Shown: positions 47,911 through 55,856 of the stretch, piece by piece
Position numbering within the stretch: the stretch's first letter is position 1
Layout of the letters: each line of letters opens with the position of its first letter
Assembly: GCF_003671765.1 (NCBI RefSeq)
Contig: NZ_QPIB01000003.1
Location: forward strand, 60,095 to 124,094
DNA: 64,000 nucleotides
Direction: 5' to 3'
DNA from: Xenophilus sp. E41
GTDB taxonomy: Bacteria; Pseudomonadota; Gammaproteobacteria; Burkholderiales; Burkholderiaceae_C
Notes under the pieces: generated by a model
The model's database searches: none
Seen by the model: only the letters and a program-made list of their open reading frames with translations
Told to the model about the DNA's origin: nothing
Position numbers and translations under genes: made by a program

Positions 47911-48037
47911 CGCTTTGGCGCGCACGCGCTGCGCGGGCTTGCTCGGGGCGAGCAGAAATGCCTGCCCCCGCCTGTCGCATGCGCGTCCGCAGGCAGTCGG
48001 GTTAACGCGGTGCAGCGTCGCCCGGCGCAAAGCAAGA

Positions 48038-49027
48038 ATGGCTGCCGTGGAACAGCTCGCCGTCGACACCCGCCGCATTCCGGAGCGTGAGCGCATCGAC
48101 GCCTGGCAGCAGATCCTGTCCGACATCGGCGGGCCGATCCAGGTCGATCCGATCCCCGGCGAGACCTTCATGGGCGAGCTGAAGCTGGTGCGCCGCGGGC
48201 CCATCGCCTTCTACGACATGTGCTACAGCGGCATGCGCCTGTGGCGCCGGCCGGTGGACGTGGCGCGCATGGACAAGGAAATGTTCGCCCTCTCGCTCAC
48301 GCAGCCCTCGTGCAGCCTGCGTGTGGAACGCGGCGGCCAGGCGCTGGAGCTGCAGGGCGGCCGGTCCTACCTGTTCGACCACGCCGCCCCCTACCGCACC
48401 GAACCGCCGAGCGCCTACAAGACGCGCAGCATCGCTTTCCCGAGCAGCCTGCTGCGCCGGCGCGTGCGCGGGCTGCGGCCTTTCTATGCGTTGGGCGACT
48501 GCGTGCAGAGCAGCGGCGGGCTGGCGCTGATCAACGTCTTCGCGCAGCACCTCGCGCAGGGCGCGGCCACCTGGTCCGACGAGGAGGTCGACTCGCTCTC
48601 GGGCCAGCTCCTGGACCTGCTGGCGCTGTTCCTCGGCACCGGCGATGGCGCGGTCGCCGGGGCCGAGTCCTCGCTGCGCGCGGGCCACCGGCAGCGCGCG
48701 CTCGAGCACATCCGCCGGCACGCGCACGACCCCGAGTTGACGCCCGCGCGGGTGGCGCAGGCCTGCGGCATTTCGCTGGGGTACCTCAACGAGGTGTTCC
48801 GCGGCCAGGCCGCGGGCGTGGAAGACAGCATCTTCGACGAGCGCCTCGAAGCCGCGCGCCGCCTGCTCAGCGACGCACGCCGCCGGCGCGTGCCCATCCA
48901 GACGCTGGCCTACGAAGCCGGCTTCAACGACGCCTCGCATTTCTCGCGTCGCTTCAAGCGCCGCTTCGGCCTCACGCCGGGCGAGCTGCGCGCCCAGGAA
49001 GCCTCGCGCGCGAAGCCCCCGCACTGA
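48038..49027 (+). CDS. AraC-family transcriptional regulator
   Basis: 329 aa from the ATG at 48038. The N-terminal half is an AraC-binding-like ligand domain of the type seen in the AraC_binding_2 group (RRGPIAFYDMCYSGMRLWRRP, SYLFDHAAPYRTEPP). The C-terminal about 105 residues have two helix-turn-helix motifs: LTPARVAQACGISLGYLNEVFRG and IQTLAYEAGFNDASHFSRRFKRRFGLTPGELR. It converges on the acyl-CoA ligase gene (15 bases), whose pathway it might control; the target is not known. Confidence 0.88.
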   Translation: MAAVEQLAVDTRRIPERERIDAWQQILSDIGGPIQVDPIPGETFMGELKLVRRGPIAFYDMCYSGMRLWRRPVDVARMDKEMFALSLTQPSCSLRVERGGQALELQGGRSYLFDHAAPYRTEPPSAYKTRSIAFPSSLLRRRVRGLRPFYALGDCVQSSGGLALINVFAQHLAQGAATWSDEEVDSLSGQLLDLLALFLGTGDGAVAGAESSLRAGHRQRALEHIRRHAHDPELTPARVAQACGISLGYLNEVFRGQAAGVEDSIFDERLEAARRLLSDARRRRVPIQTLAYEAGFNDASHFSRRFKRRFGLTPGELRAQEASRAKPPH

Positions 49028-49042
49028 AGCACGCCGCGCGGC

Positions 49043-50725
49043 TCAGCCGCCGCCCGCCGCAGCCGCGGCCACCTCCGCCTGCAGCTCCTTCTTCGACAGC
49101 TTGCCCACCGGCGTCCTGGGCAGCGCGTCGCGCAGTTCCAGGGCCGTCGGCATCTCGTGCCTGCCGAGGCGATCGTGCAGGAAGGCCCGCAGCGCCTCCA
49201 ACGACAGCGGCGCCGCGCCGGCCTTGAGCTTGACGAAGGCCTTGGGCGTCTGGCCGCGATACGCGTCGGGCAGCCCGATCACGATGACCTCGTCCACCGC
49301 GGGATGCTGGTAGATCGCCTCCTCGATGTGGCGCGGGTACACGTTGAAGCCGCCGCAGATCATCATGTCCTTGGTGCGGTCGACCAGGTAGACCAGCCCC
49401 TGCGCCGTCATGTAGCCGACGTCCCCGGTGCGCAGGTAGCCGTCGCCGTGGAAGCTCTGCGCCGTCGCCTCCGGGCGCTGCCAGTAGCCTGCCATCACGT
49501 TGGGGCCGCGGATGCACAGCTCGCCCTTCTCGCCCAGCGGTACTTCGCGGCCGGTCTGCGTGTCGAGAAAGAGCAGCTCGACGCCGGCCACCGGCACGCC
49601 CGCCGAGCCGGTGACATGCTCGCCCGCACCGGTCGACAGCGTGCCCACCCCGCAGGTCTCCGTCATGCCCCAGCCTTCCAGCAGGCGGCATCGCGCCTTG
49701 TCGACGAAGCGGCGGTGGCTTTCCAGCGACAGCGGCGCGCCGCCCGAGTTGCACAGCGTCAGCGAGCGCAGCTGCACCTGCGTCACGGCCTCGTGCGTGG
49801 CCAGTGCGACGAAGAGCGTCGGCACGCCGAAGAACACGGTGATGCGTTCGCGCTCGATCGTGTCCGCGGCCCCCTGCGTGTCGAAGCGCTGGTGCAGGGT
49901 CAGCTCGGCGCCCACGCTCAGCCCGAACAGCATGTTGGCCACGAGCGAGTAGATGTGAAACAGGGGCAGCACCACGAGGAAGCGTTCCTGGCCCTCGGCG
50001 ACGAGCCCCCCGCCCAGCCACATGCCGCGCAGCTGGCCCAGGGCGCTGCTCAGGTTGGCGTGCGTGAGCATCGCGCCCTTGGGGTGGCCGGTGGTGCCGC
50101 CGGTGTACTGCAGCACGGCCAGCGCTTGCACGTCGAGCTCGGACATCGGGCCTTCCTGCTGTACATCGCCCTGCGCCTCGGCTGCGAGCAGGTCCAGGAA
50201 GCGGACGCACCGCGGATCGCCCCCGGCCGCGGGCGCCTGGGCTGGGGCGTCCGGCCGGAAGTCGTCCACCTTGCCCAGCACCAGCGTCGACAACCGCGTG
50301 CTGTCCAGGAAGCCTCGCATCCGGTCGGCCAGCTCGGGCACGTCCAGCGTCACGATGAGGTCGGTGCGGCTGTCCTCGATCTTGTGGGCAAGCACGGGGC
50401 CGGCATCCAGCGGCGAGTAGTTGACCACCGTGCCACCGGCCCGCAGCACCGCGAAGAAGGCGATCACGTAGTGCGGCGTGTTGGGCAGGTACAGGCCGAC
50501 GTGCGAGCCGGGCCGCACGCCCCGCCGCGTGAGCGCGCGCGCGAGACGACGCGATGCCGCGTCGAGCTCGGCATAGCTCAGCGCGGACCCTTCGAAGCGC
50601 AGCGCCGTGCGCTGGGGCCACCGCGCCGCGGCCCGCTCCAGCACTTCGGGCAGGACGCAGGTGGGCAGCGGCGCGTCCCAGCGGGTGCCGGGCGGGTAGG
50701 CGTCGATCCAGGGACGAGTCGTCAC
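49043..50725 (-). CDS. AMP-forming acyl-CoA ligase
   Basis: 560 aa from a GTG at 50725. ANL superfamily: the P-loop LQYTGGTTGHPKGAML, EGWGMTETCGVGTLS, the GDVGYMTAQGLVYLVDRTKDMMICGGFNVYPRHIEE hinge and the acyl-transfer lysine in PRTPVGKLSKKEL. It resembles long-chain-fatty-acid CoA ligases (FadD type) and activates a carboxylic acid with ATP and CoA in the cytoplasm. It follows the binding-protein gene by 10 bases, so its substrate may be the ligand of that protein. Confidence 0.9.
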   Translation of the reverse strand: MTTRPWIDAYPPGTRWDAPLPTCVLPEVLERAAARWPQRTALRFEGSALSYAELDAASRRLARALTRRGVRPGSHVGLYLPNTPHYVIAFFAVLRAGGTVVNYSPLDAGPVLAHKIEDSRTDLIVTLDVPELADRMRGFLDSTRLSTLVLGKVDDFRPDAPAQAPAAGGDPRCVRFLDLLAAEAQGDVQQEGPMSELDVQALAVLQYTGGTTGHPKGAMLTHANLSSALGQLRGMWLGGGLVAEGQERFLVVLPLFHIYSLVANMLFGLSVGAELTLHQRFDTQGAADTIERERITVFFGVPTLFVALATHEAVTQVQLRSLTLCNSGGAPLSLESHRRFVDKARCRLLEGWGMTETCGVGTLSTGAGEHVTGSAGVPVAGVELLFLDTQTGREVPLGEKGELCIRGPNVMAGYWQRPEATAQSFHGDGYLRTGDVGYMTAQGLVYLVDRTKDMMICGGFNVYPRHIEEAIYQHPAVDEVIVIGLPDAYRGQTPKAFVKLKAGAAPLSLEALRAFLHDRLGRHEMPTALELRDALPRTPVGKLSKKELQAEVAAAAAGGG

Positions 50726-50735
50726 GCCCGCGTCC

Positions 50736-51989
50736 TCAGGCCGGCGGCCGCTCCATCTGGCAGGTGGTGGGCTGGCGGCTCTCGGCCGGGCTCCAGACCT
50801 TTTCCGAGCGGAAGCCGTAGCCGGTGCGTTCGGCCTCGTACTTCACGCCGGGGCTGCCCTTCTTGGCCCAGATGCCCAGGTACAGCGGCGCCTGCAGCTG
50901 GTGGTCGTCGCGGCGCATCTCCACCTCGCCCATGGGGCTCCTGTACTTCATGCCCTCCAGCGCGAAGGCGACCTTCTTCGGGTCCGTGGACTTCGCCTGG
51001 CGCATCGCCTCGCGCAGCATGTGCATGCTGTTCCAGTGCGCGGCGTAGATGAAGTCCTCGCCGTACTTGTCCTTGTACGCCACGGCGATCTTCTCCAGTT
51101 CGGGCGTGGGCGCGTTCGAACCCCAGTTCCAGATCACGCCGACCTTGTCCGCGCCCCACGAGCCCATCTGGGTGGGAATGCCCGGGTTGTTGGCATTCAT
51201 CGTGTAGAAGTTGATGTTCAGCCCGTAGTCGCGCGCCGCCTTCAGCAGCAGCCCCAGGTCGCTGCCCCAGTTGGAGGTGATGACCGTGTCGGCGCCCGAC
51301 GACGCGATGCTGGCGACGTAGGGCGCGAAGTCGCGCACGGTGGCGATCGGCACGTACTGCTCGCCCACGATCTCGACGTCGGGCCGCTTCTTCGCCAGGT
51401 AGGCACGCGCGGCCTTCGCCGTCTGCTGGCCGTGGGTGTAGTTCTGGTTCAGCAGGAAGACCTTCTTCACCTCGGGCTTGCCCTGCAGGTAGGACGTGAG
51501 GGCCTCGATCTTCATCTCGCTGGACGGGTAGAAACGGAAGTGCCAGAAGTTGCACTTGTCGTTGGTCAGCCCCGGGTCCATGGCCGAATAGTTGAGATAG
51601 ACCATCGCGCTGTTGGGATCGCGCCTGGTCTGCTTGTTGATCGCGTCGACCAGCGCGAAGGCCACGCCCGAGCCCCCGCCCTGCGTCACGTAGTGGATGT
51701 TCTGGTCGTAGGCCGCGCGCAGCACGTTGGTGCTTTCCTGCGGCGTGCCCTTGCCGTCGAAGGGCACGACCTCGAATTTCGGATCCTGCGGCCCGGCCGA
51801 TGCATTGAGCTGGCTCACGACGTCGCGCAACTGGGCGAGCGAGCCCATCCCGGTCTGCGCGAAGGGGCCCGACAGCACCTCGATGAAGGCGATCTTGACC
51901 GTTTCGGCGGCCCCGGCCAGCGAGCCGGCGGCCAGGGCCGCGACGCACAAAGCCGCGCGGGCCGTGCGGGTGATGACGAAGCAAGGCAT
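50736..51989 (-). CDS. ABC-type branched-chain-amino-acid-like substrate-binding protein
   Basis: 417 aa from the ATG at 51989, with GGAGAC upstream. The signal peptide is cut near LAGA|AETVKIAF. The type-1 periplasmic-binding fold (LivJ/Peripla_BP_6) shows IAFIEVLSGPFAQTGMGSL, VVPFDGKGTPQESTN, NQNYTHGQQTAKAARAYL and GADTVITSNWGSDLGLLLKA. No permease or ATPase genes are adjacent. It is paired with an acyl-CoA ligase, suggesting an aromatic or fatty acid ligand rather than leucine; that is inference. Confidence 0.9.
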   Translation of the reverse strand: MPCFVITRTARAALCVAALAAGSLAGAAETVKIAFIEVLSGPFAQTGMGSLAQLRDVVSQLNASAGPQDPKFEVVPFDGKGTPQESTNVLRAAYDQNIHYVTQGGGSGVAFALVDAINKQTRRDPNSAMVYLNYSAMDPGLTNDKCNFWHFRFYPSSEMKIEALTSYLQGKPEVKKVFLLNQNYTHGQQTAKAARAYLAKKRPDVEIVGEQYVPIATVRDFAPYVASIASSGADTVITSNWGSDLGLLLKAARDYGLNINFYTMNANNPGIPTQMGSWGADKVGVIWNWGSNAPTPELEKIAVAYKDKYGEDFIYAAHWNSMHMLREAMRQAKSTDPKKVAFALEGMKYRSPMGEVEMRRDDHQLQAPLYLGIWAKKGSPGVKYEAERTGYGFRSEKVWSPAESRQPTTCQMERPPA

Positions 51990-52166
51990 GTCTGTCTCCA
52001 GGCACCGGCGCGAACCGGCGCACGTTGTTCGATGAAGCAGGCGGCGCCCCTCGGGGCGGCCGGCCTTCATCCTAGGGACAGTCCTGCCGATGCGGTTGAC
52101 CCAGCGGCGGCCACGTCTTGACCCAGCCGCAGGCGCCGTGGAAGGCGCCACGGCCCCTGGCGGGCC

Positions 52167-53426
52167 TCAGGCCGCGCGCTGCCGGCGCCGCGGCGGCACC
52201 TCGCGCCAGGGCTCGTCCGAGTCGGCCGGCTCGCGTGCCAGCCGCAGGCACACCATCGCGATCCACAGCAGCGACAGGCCGATCTGCGCGTCGCGCAGCG
52301 CGGAATTCACGCTCGTGGCCATCAGCAGGATCAGCATGGCGGCAAAGGCGATGCGCCCCGTCAGGTCGGGCCGCTTCCAGCCCTGCCAGACGCCCGTGAG
52401 CACGATCGCCAGCAGCGCCAGCAGGCCCGGGAAGCCGGTCTGCGAGCCCATCCACAGGTAGTCGTTGTGCGGCATGTTGTAGTCGGCCAGCAGGGCCGGG
52501 CCGCGCAGGCGCCATTCGCTGTTCCAGGCGCCGATGCCCCAGCCGGTCAGCGGCTTCTCGAGGATCATGCGCGCCGTCTCGGTGTACATGTAATAGCGCA
52601 CCACCCAGCTGCCTTCCGACACCGTGCCCGACTTGGCCGCCTCGATCTCCTGTACGCCGGTGGCGAGCTTCTGCTCGATGAAGGGCGGCGCGTTCCACAC
52701 GGCCACGGCCAGCACCGCGGCGCCGGCGAGCAGCACCGCGAGCAGCACGCGCCAGCGCCGGCGCCATTGGTGGATGCAGATCGCCGGCAGCACCATCAGC
52801 AGCGCCAGCAGCGAGGTGCGCGAGGGCAGGTTGAAGTTGATGATGACCAGCGCCGCGATGGTCACGCCGAAGGAGGCGAAGGCCAGGTAGGGCCGCTGCT
52901 GCGTGAGCACATGAAAACCGTAGGCCGCGGCGGCAGCGCCCAGCACCGTGAACAGCAGGGCGTTGTTGATCGACTTGTTGCCCACCAGCATGATCATCGG
53001 CTTGAGCAGGGCCGGCATCGGCGGCATGTAGCCGGTCTTCAGCAGGATGGCGTAGAAGAGCGCCAGGTACACGATGTTGAAGAAGGCGATGCCCAGGAAG
53101 CCGCGGATCGCCCACACCGCCTCGTCGCGCGTGAGCGCCAGCGCCATCAGCATCGTGGCCGTGAGCCGCAGGCCGTGCCACAGGTTGACCGGCGTCTCGG
53201 CATAGTGACGGCCGAAGGCCAGCACCGCCAGCTGCCACACCAGGAATGCCATCACCGGCCACCACAGCGGATGGCTGCGCACGCGCGCCGCGCGTTCGCG
53301 CCAGTCGCCGGCCGCCAGCATGGCCAGCAACAGCAGGAAGAAGCCGAGGTAGTTCACGCCGACCGGCATGAAGACCACCGCGCCCCACAGGCACGCTGCG
53401 GCGCGGGGGAGGAGAAGTCTGCGCAT
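52167..53426 (-). CDS. O-antigen ligase/polymerase-like membrane protein
   Basis: 419 aa, about 11-12 helices. The Wzy_C/WaaL-type large periplasmic loop (about residues 245-320) contains PLTGWGIGAWNSEWRLRG and NMPHNDYLWMGSQTGFPGLL, where the H-N-D/E-Y motif is the family signature. FNLPSRTSLLALLMVLP precedes it. Such enzymes ligate O-antigen to lipid A-core or glycosylate proteins. No lipopolysaccharide cluster is in view, so the role (WaaL or a protein O-oligosaccharyltransferase) is open. Confidence 0.87.
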   Translation of the reverse strand: MRRLLLPRAAACLWGAVVFMPVGVNYLGFFLLLLAMLAAGDWRERAARVRSHPLWWPVMAFLVWQLAVLAFGRHYAETPVNLWHGLRLTATMLMALALTRDEAVWAIRGFLGIAFFNIVYLALFYAILLKTGYMPPMPALLKPMIMLVGNKSINNALLFTVLGAAAAAYGFHVLTQQRPYLAFASFGVTIAALVIINFNLPSRTSLLALLMVLPAICIHQWRRRWRVLLAVLLAGAAVLAVAVWNAPPFIEQKLATGVQEIEAAKSGTVSEGSWVVRYYMYTETARMILEKPLTGWGIGAWNSEWRLRGPALLADYNMPHNDYLWMGSQTGFPGLLALLAIVLTGVWQGWKRPDLTGRIAFAAMLILLMATSVNSALRDAQIGLSLLWIAMVCLRLAREPADSDEPWREVPPRRRQRAA

Positions 53427-53463
53427 GTTGGCGGCGATTCTAGGCGGTCGCCTTCATCCGGCT

Positions 53464-53512
53464 GCTATCGAAAACGTAGCTGACGGCGCAGTCAGCACGG
53501 GCGCTTCTGGCC
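53464..53512. repeat. REP-like repeat, copy 4
   Basis: GCTATCGAAAACGTAGCTG, then CGGCGC and GGGCGCTTCTGGCC: a diverged member of the family at 31583. It lies in the gap between the O-antigen-ligase-like gene and the histidine kinase stop. Confidence 0.6.
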
Positions 53513-53550
53513 GATTCGATGCATGGAGTTTCGGGCGCGTGCGCCTCGCT

Positions 53551-54828
53551 TCAAGCGCCTTTCGGCAGTTCGATCACGAAGCTCGCGCCGCCGCCTTGGC
53601 GCTCCTCGCAGCGCACCTGGCCGCCGTGGCGTTCCACGATCGACTTGACCAGCGCCAGTCCCAGGCCCACGCCGCCTTCGCGCTCGCTGGCGCCGGGCAG
53701 GCGGTAGAAGGGCTCGAAGATGCGCTCGCGCAGGGCGGCCGGCACGCCGGGGCCGCGGTCGTTCACGCGCACCACGGCCCGCGTGCCGTCGGCGCTGGCC
53801 GAGAGTTGCGCCTCGATCGGCGTGCCGTCGCCGTAGCGGCGTGCGTTCTCCAGCAGGTTGCGCACCGCGCGGCGCAACAGCCGCGGCACGCCGCGCACCG
53901 TCAGCGCCGCCAGGTCGGTGCCTTCGGCGATGTCCAGCTCGGCCGCGACGCGGGCGCATTCCTCGGCGGCCAGGCCCATCAGGTCCACCGCCTCGATGGT
54001 GCCCATGTCGGCCTCGCGCGCATCGAGGCGGCTGGACAGCAGGATCTCGTCGATCAGCTGGTCCAGCTCGGCGATGTTGCGCGAAATCTCGGCCTTGGCC
54101 GCGGTAATGCTGGGGTGCTCGCCCCCGCCGTCGCCGGGCCGCCCCAAGGCGGCGGGCGCCCCCTCGGGGGGCAGCGAACCACGCGAAGCGGGGAGCGTGG
54201 GGGTCACCATCAATTCGAGGCCCATGCGGATGCGCGTGAGCGGCGAACGCAGCTCGTGCGAGGCGTTGGCCAGCAACGACTTGTGCGAGCGGATGAGCTG
54301 CTCGATGCGCGTGGCCGCGTCGTTGAAGCGCCGCGCCAGGTCGGCCACCTCGTCCTCGCCGTCGTCGCGCGCCCGCGCGCTCAGGTCGCCTTCGCCGAAG
54401 CGTTGCACGCTGCGCTGCACGCTCTCCAGCCGCTGCGTGAGCCGCCGCACGATGGGGAACAGCCCCAGCGCCGTCGCCAGGCCCACCATGCCCAGCAGCC
54501 AGAAGATGCCGGTGCGCGGGTGCAGCCAGGGCGGCGGCGACGGGCGCCGATCGCCGCGAGGGCCGAGCTCCATCACGAACTGCTGGCCGTTGTTGAGTGT
54601 GATCGTGAACTCCAGCGGTTCGCCCGGCCGGCTGGTGCGCAGCGACTTGCCGGTGCCGATGAGCTGGTCCTGCGTGTCGCGCAGCGTCACGTCGCGCGGC
54701 AGGGGCTGCGTGCGTTGCTCGTCGGCTTCCTGCCAGGCCCAGCCCGCCGCGAACACGACCACGGCCACCCCGGCCAGCACGGCCAGCCAGATGCGCACGT
54801 AGAGGTGGCGGGTGAAGAGCTTGATCAT
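53551..54828 (-). CDS. sensor histidine kinase with a repeat-derived insertion
   Basis: 425 aa from the ATG at 54828. Helix 1 (about 12-32), a periplasmic sensor of about 70 residues, helix 2 (about 107-127) and a HAMP linker (130-182) lead to HisKA with His191 in ANASHELRSPLTRIRMGLEL. Residues 208-243 (P/G-rich, PASRGSLPPEGAP) break the dimerisation hairpin before AEISRNIAELDQLIDEIL; their DNA (54100-54207) is a multi-hairpin intergenic repeat. HATPase motifs are intact: LLENARRYGDG, NDRGPGVP and GVGLGLALVKSI. It forms a pair with the regulator upstream. Whether it still signals is uncertain. Confidence 0.9.
   Translation of the reverse strand: MIKLFTRHLYVRIWLAVLAGVAVVVFAAGWAWQEADEQRTQPLPRDVTLRDTQDQLIGTGKSLRTSRPGEPLEFTITLNNGQQFVMELGPRGDRRPSPPPWLHPRTGIFWLLGMVGLATALGLFPIVRRLTQRLESVQRSVQRFGEGDLSARARDDGEDEVADLARRFNDAATRIEQLIRSHKSLLANASHELRSPLTRIRMGLELMVTPTLPASRGSLPPEGAPAALGRPGDGGGEHPSITAAKAEISRNIAELDQLIDEILLSSRLDAREADMGTIEAVDLMGLAAEECARVAAELDIAEGTDLAALTVRGVPRLLRRAVRNLLENARRYGDGTPIEAQLSASADGTRAVVRVNDRGPGVPAALRERIFEPFYRLPGASEREGGVGLGLALVKSIVERHGGQVRCEERQGGGASFVIELPKGA
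54118..54206. repeat. multi-hairpin repeat inserted in the kinase gene
   Basis: GCCGCCCCAAGGCGGC, a CCCCCTCGGGGGG stem and CCACGC...GCGTGG follow each other in a pattern I know as a Comamonadaceae intergenic repeat. Here it is read through in frame inside the HisKA domain. Confidence 0.65.
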
Positions 54829-54904
54829 GGGCGGATGGCCCCTGGCGGATGTCTTTGCGTTGCTGTGGTTTCGGGCGCAGGAGCCGCTCGCGCCGCGGCG
54901 GGGC

Positions 54905-54976
54905 GGTCGCTTTCTTTGCTTACTTTCTTTGGCGAGACAAAGAAAGTGAGGCCGCCGCCGGGCGGCATTCCCGGCT
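54905..54976. repeat. palindromic repeat between regulator and kinase genes
   Basis: ACTTTCTTTG (54922-54931) pairs with CAAAGAAAGT (54938-54947) across a 6-base loop, followed by a GCCGCCGCCGGGCGGC hairpin. It is a common repeat in related genomes. It lies in the 188-base gap between the minus-strand regulator and kinase, which are usually adjacent, and may lower kinase expression. Confidence 0.65.
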
Positions 54977-55016
54977 CCTGCATCGGAACCTTCAACGGCA
55001 AGCAAGCCACCACAAG

Positions 55017-55736
55017 CTAGTCCTGCTGCTTCGCAAACACATACCCCACCCCCCGCACCGTCAGGATGCGCTTCGGGTTCTTGGGGTCGGCCTCGATGGC
55101 GGCGCGGATGCGGCCCATGTGCACGTCGATGCTGCGGTCGAAGGCCTCGAGCTCCCGGCCGCGCACCGCTTCCATGATCTGGTCGCGGGTGAGCACGCGG
55201 CCCGCGCGCTCGGCCATGGTCACGAGCAGGTCGAACTGGTAGGAGGTCAGCTCGGCCTGCTGGCCTGCCACGGTCACGGTGCGGGCGTCGCGGTCGATCT
55301 CGAGCGAGCCGAAGCGGATCAGCGTCGCCGGCGCCGCCGCGGCGGGCTGCGCGCCTTCGCCCCGGCGCCGCAGCACCGCGCGGATGCGCGCCAGCAGCTC
55401 GCGCGGCTCGAAGGGCTTGGGCAGGTAGTCGTCGGCGCCCAGTTCCAGGCCGATGATGCGGTCCATCGGGTCGCCCTTGGCGGTGAGCATCAGCACCGGC
55501 ACCTTGCCCTGCGCGCCCGGCAGCGCACGGATGCGGCGGCACACGTCCAGCCCGTCGGTGTCGGGCAGCATGAGGTCGAGGATCACCAGGTCGGGGGTGC
55601 GCGCCTGCAGCTGCTCCAGGCCCTTGGCCCCGTCGCCGGCGTGCACCACCTCGAAGCCCGACTGCGTGAGGTACTCGCTCACCATCTGCGCCAGGCGCGC
55701 GTCGTCTTCGATCATCAACAGTTGAGGCGTCGTCAT
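55017..55736 (-). CDS. OmpR-family response regulator
   Basis: 239 aa from the ATG at 55736, with AGAAGAGA upstream. The receiver domain has the acidic pair in LMIEDDARL, the phospho-acceptor Asp in LVILDLMLPDTDG, Thr in LMLTAKGD and Lys in DYLPKPFEPRELLAR. The C-terminal winged helix shows LTSYQFDLLVTMAERAGRVLTRDQIM and DVHMGRIRAAIEADPKNPKRILTVRGVGYVF. It is similar to the RstA/CpxR class. It controls unknown genes with the downstream kinase. Confidence 0.93.
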   Translation of the reverse strand: MTTPQLLMIEDDARLAQMVSEYLTQSGFEVVHAGDGAKGLEQLQARTPDLVILDLMLPDTDGLDVCRRIRALPGAQGKVPVLMLTAKGDPMDRIIGLELGADDYLPKPFEPRELLARIRAVLRRRGEGAQPAAAAPATLIRFGSLEIDRDARTVTVAGQQAELTSYQFDLLVTMAERAGRVLTRDQIMEAVRGRELEAFDRSIDVHMGRIRAAIEADPKNPKRILTVRGVGYVFAKQQD

Positions 55737-55856
55737 GCGGTCTCTTCTTTCTTCGCGGCCCGCTCTGCCAGGCCGAATGCGCTCATGCTGCCCGCGCGCG
55801 GGCAAGGGGTCTTGAATGCCCTGTAAAGCTGCCGTAAAGCGTGGGGTCGCCCGTGC

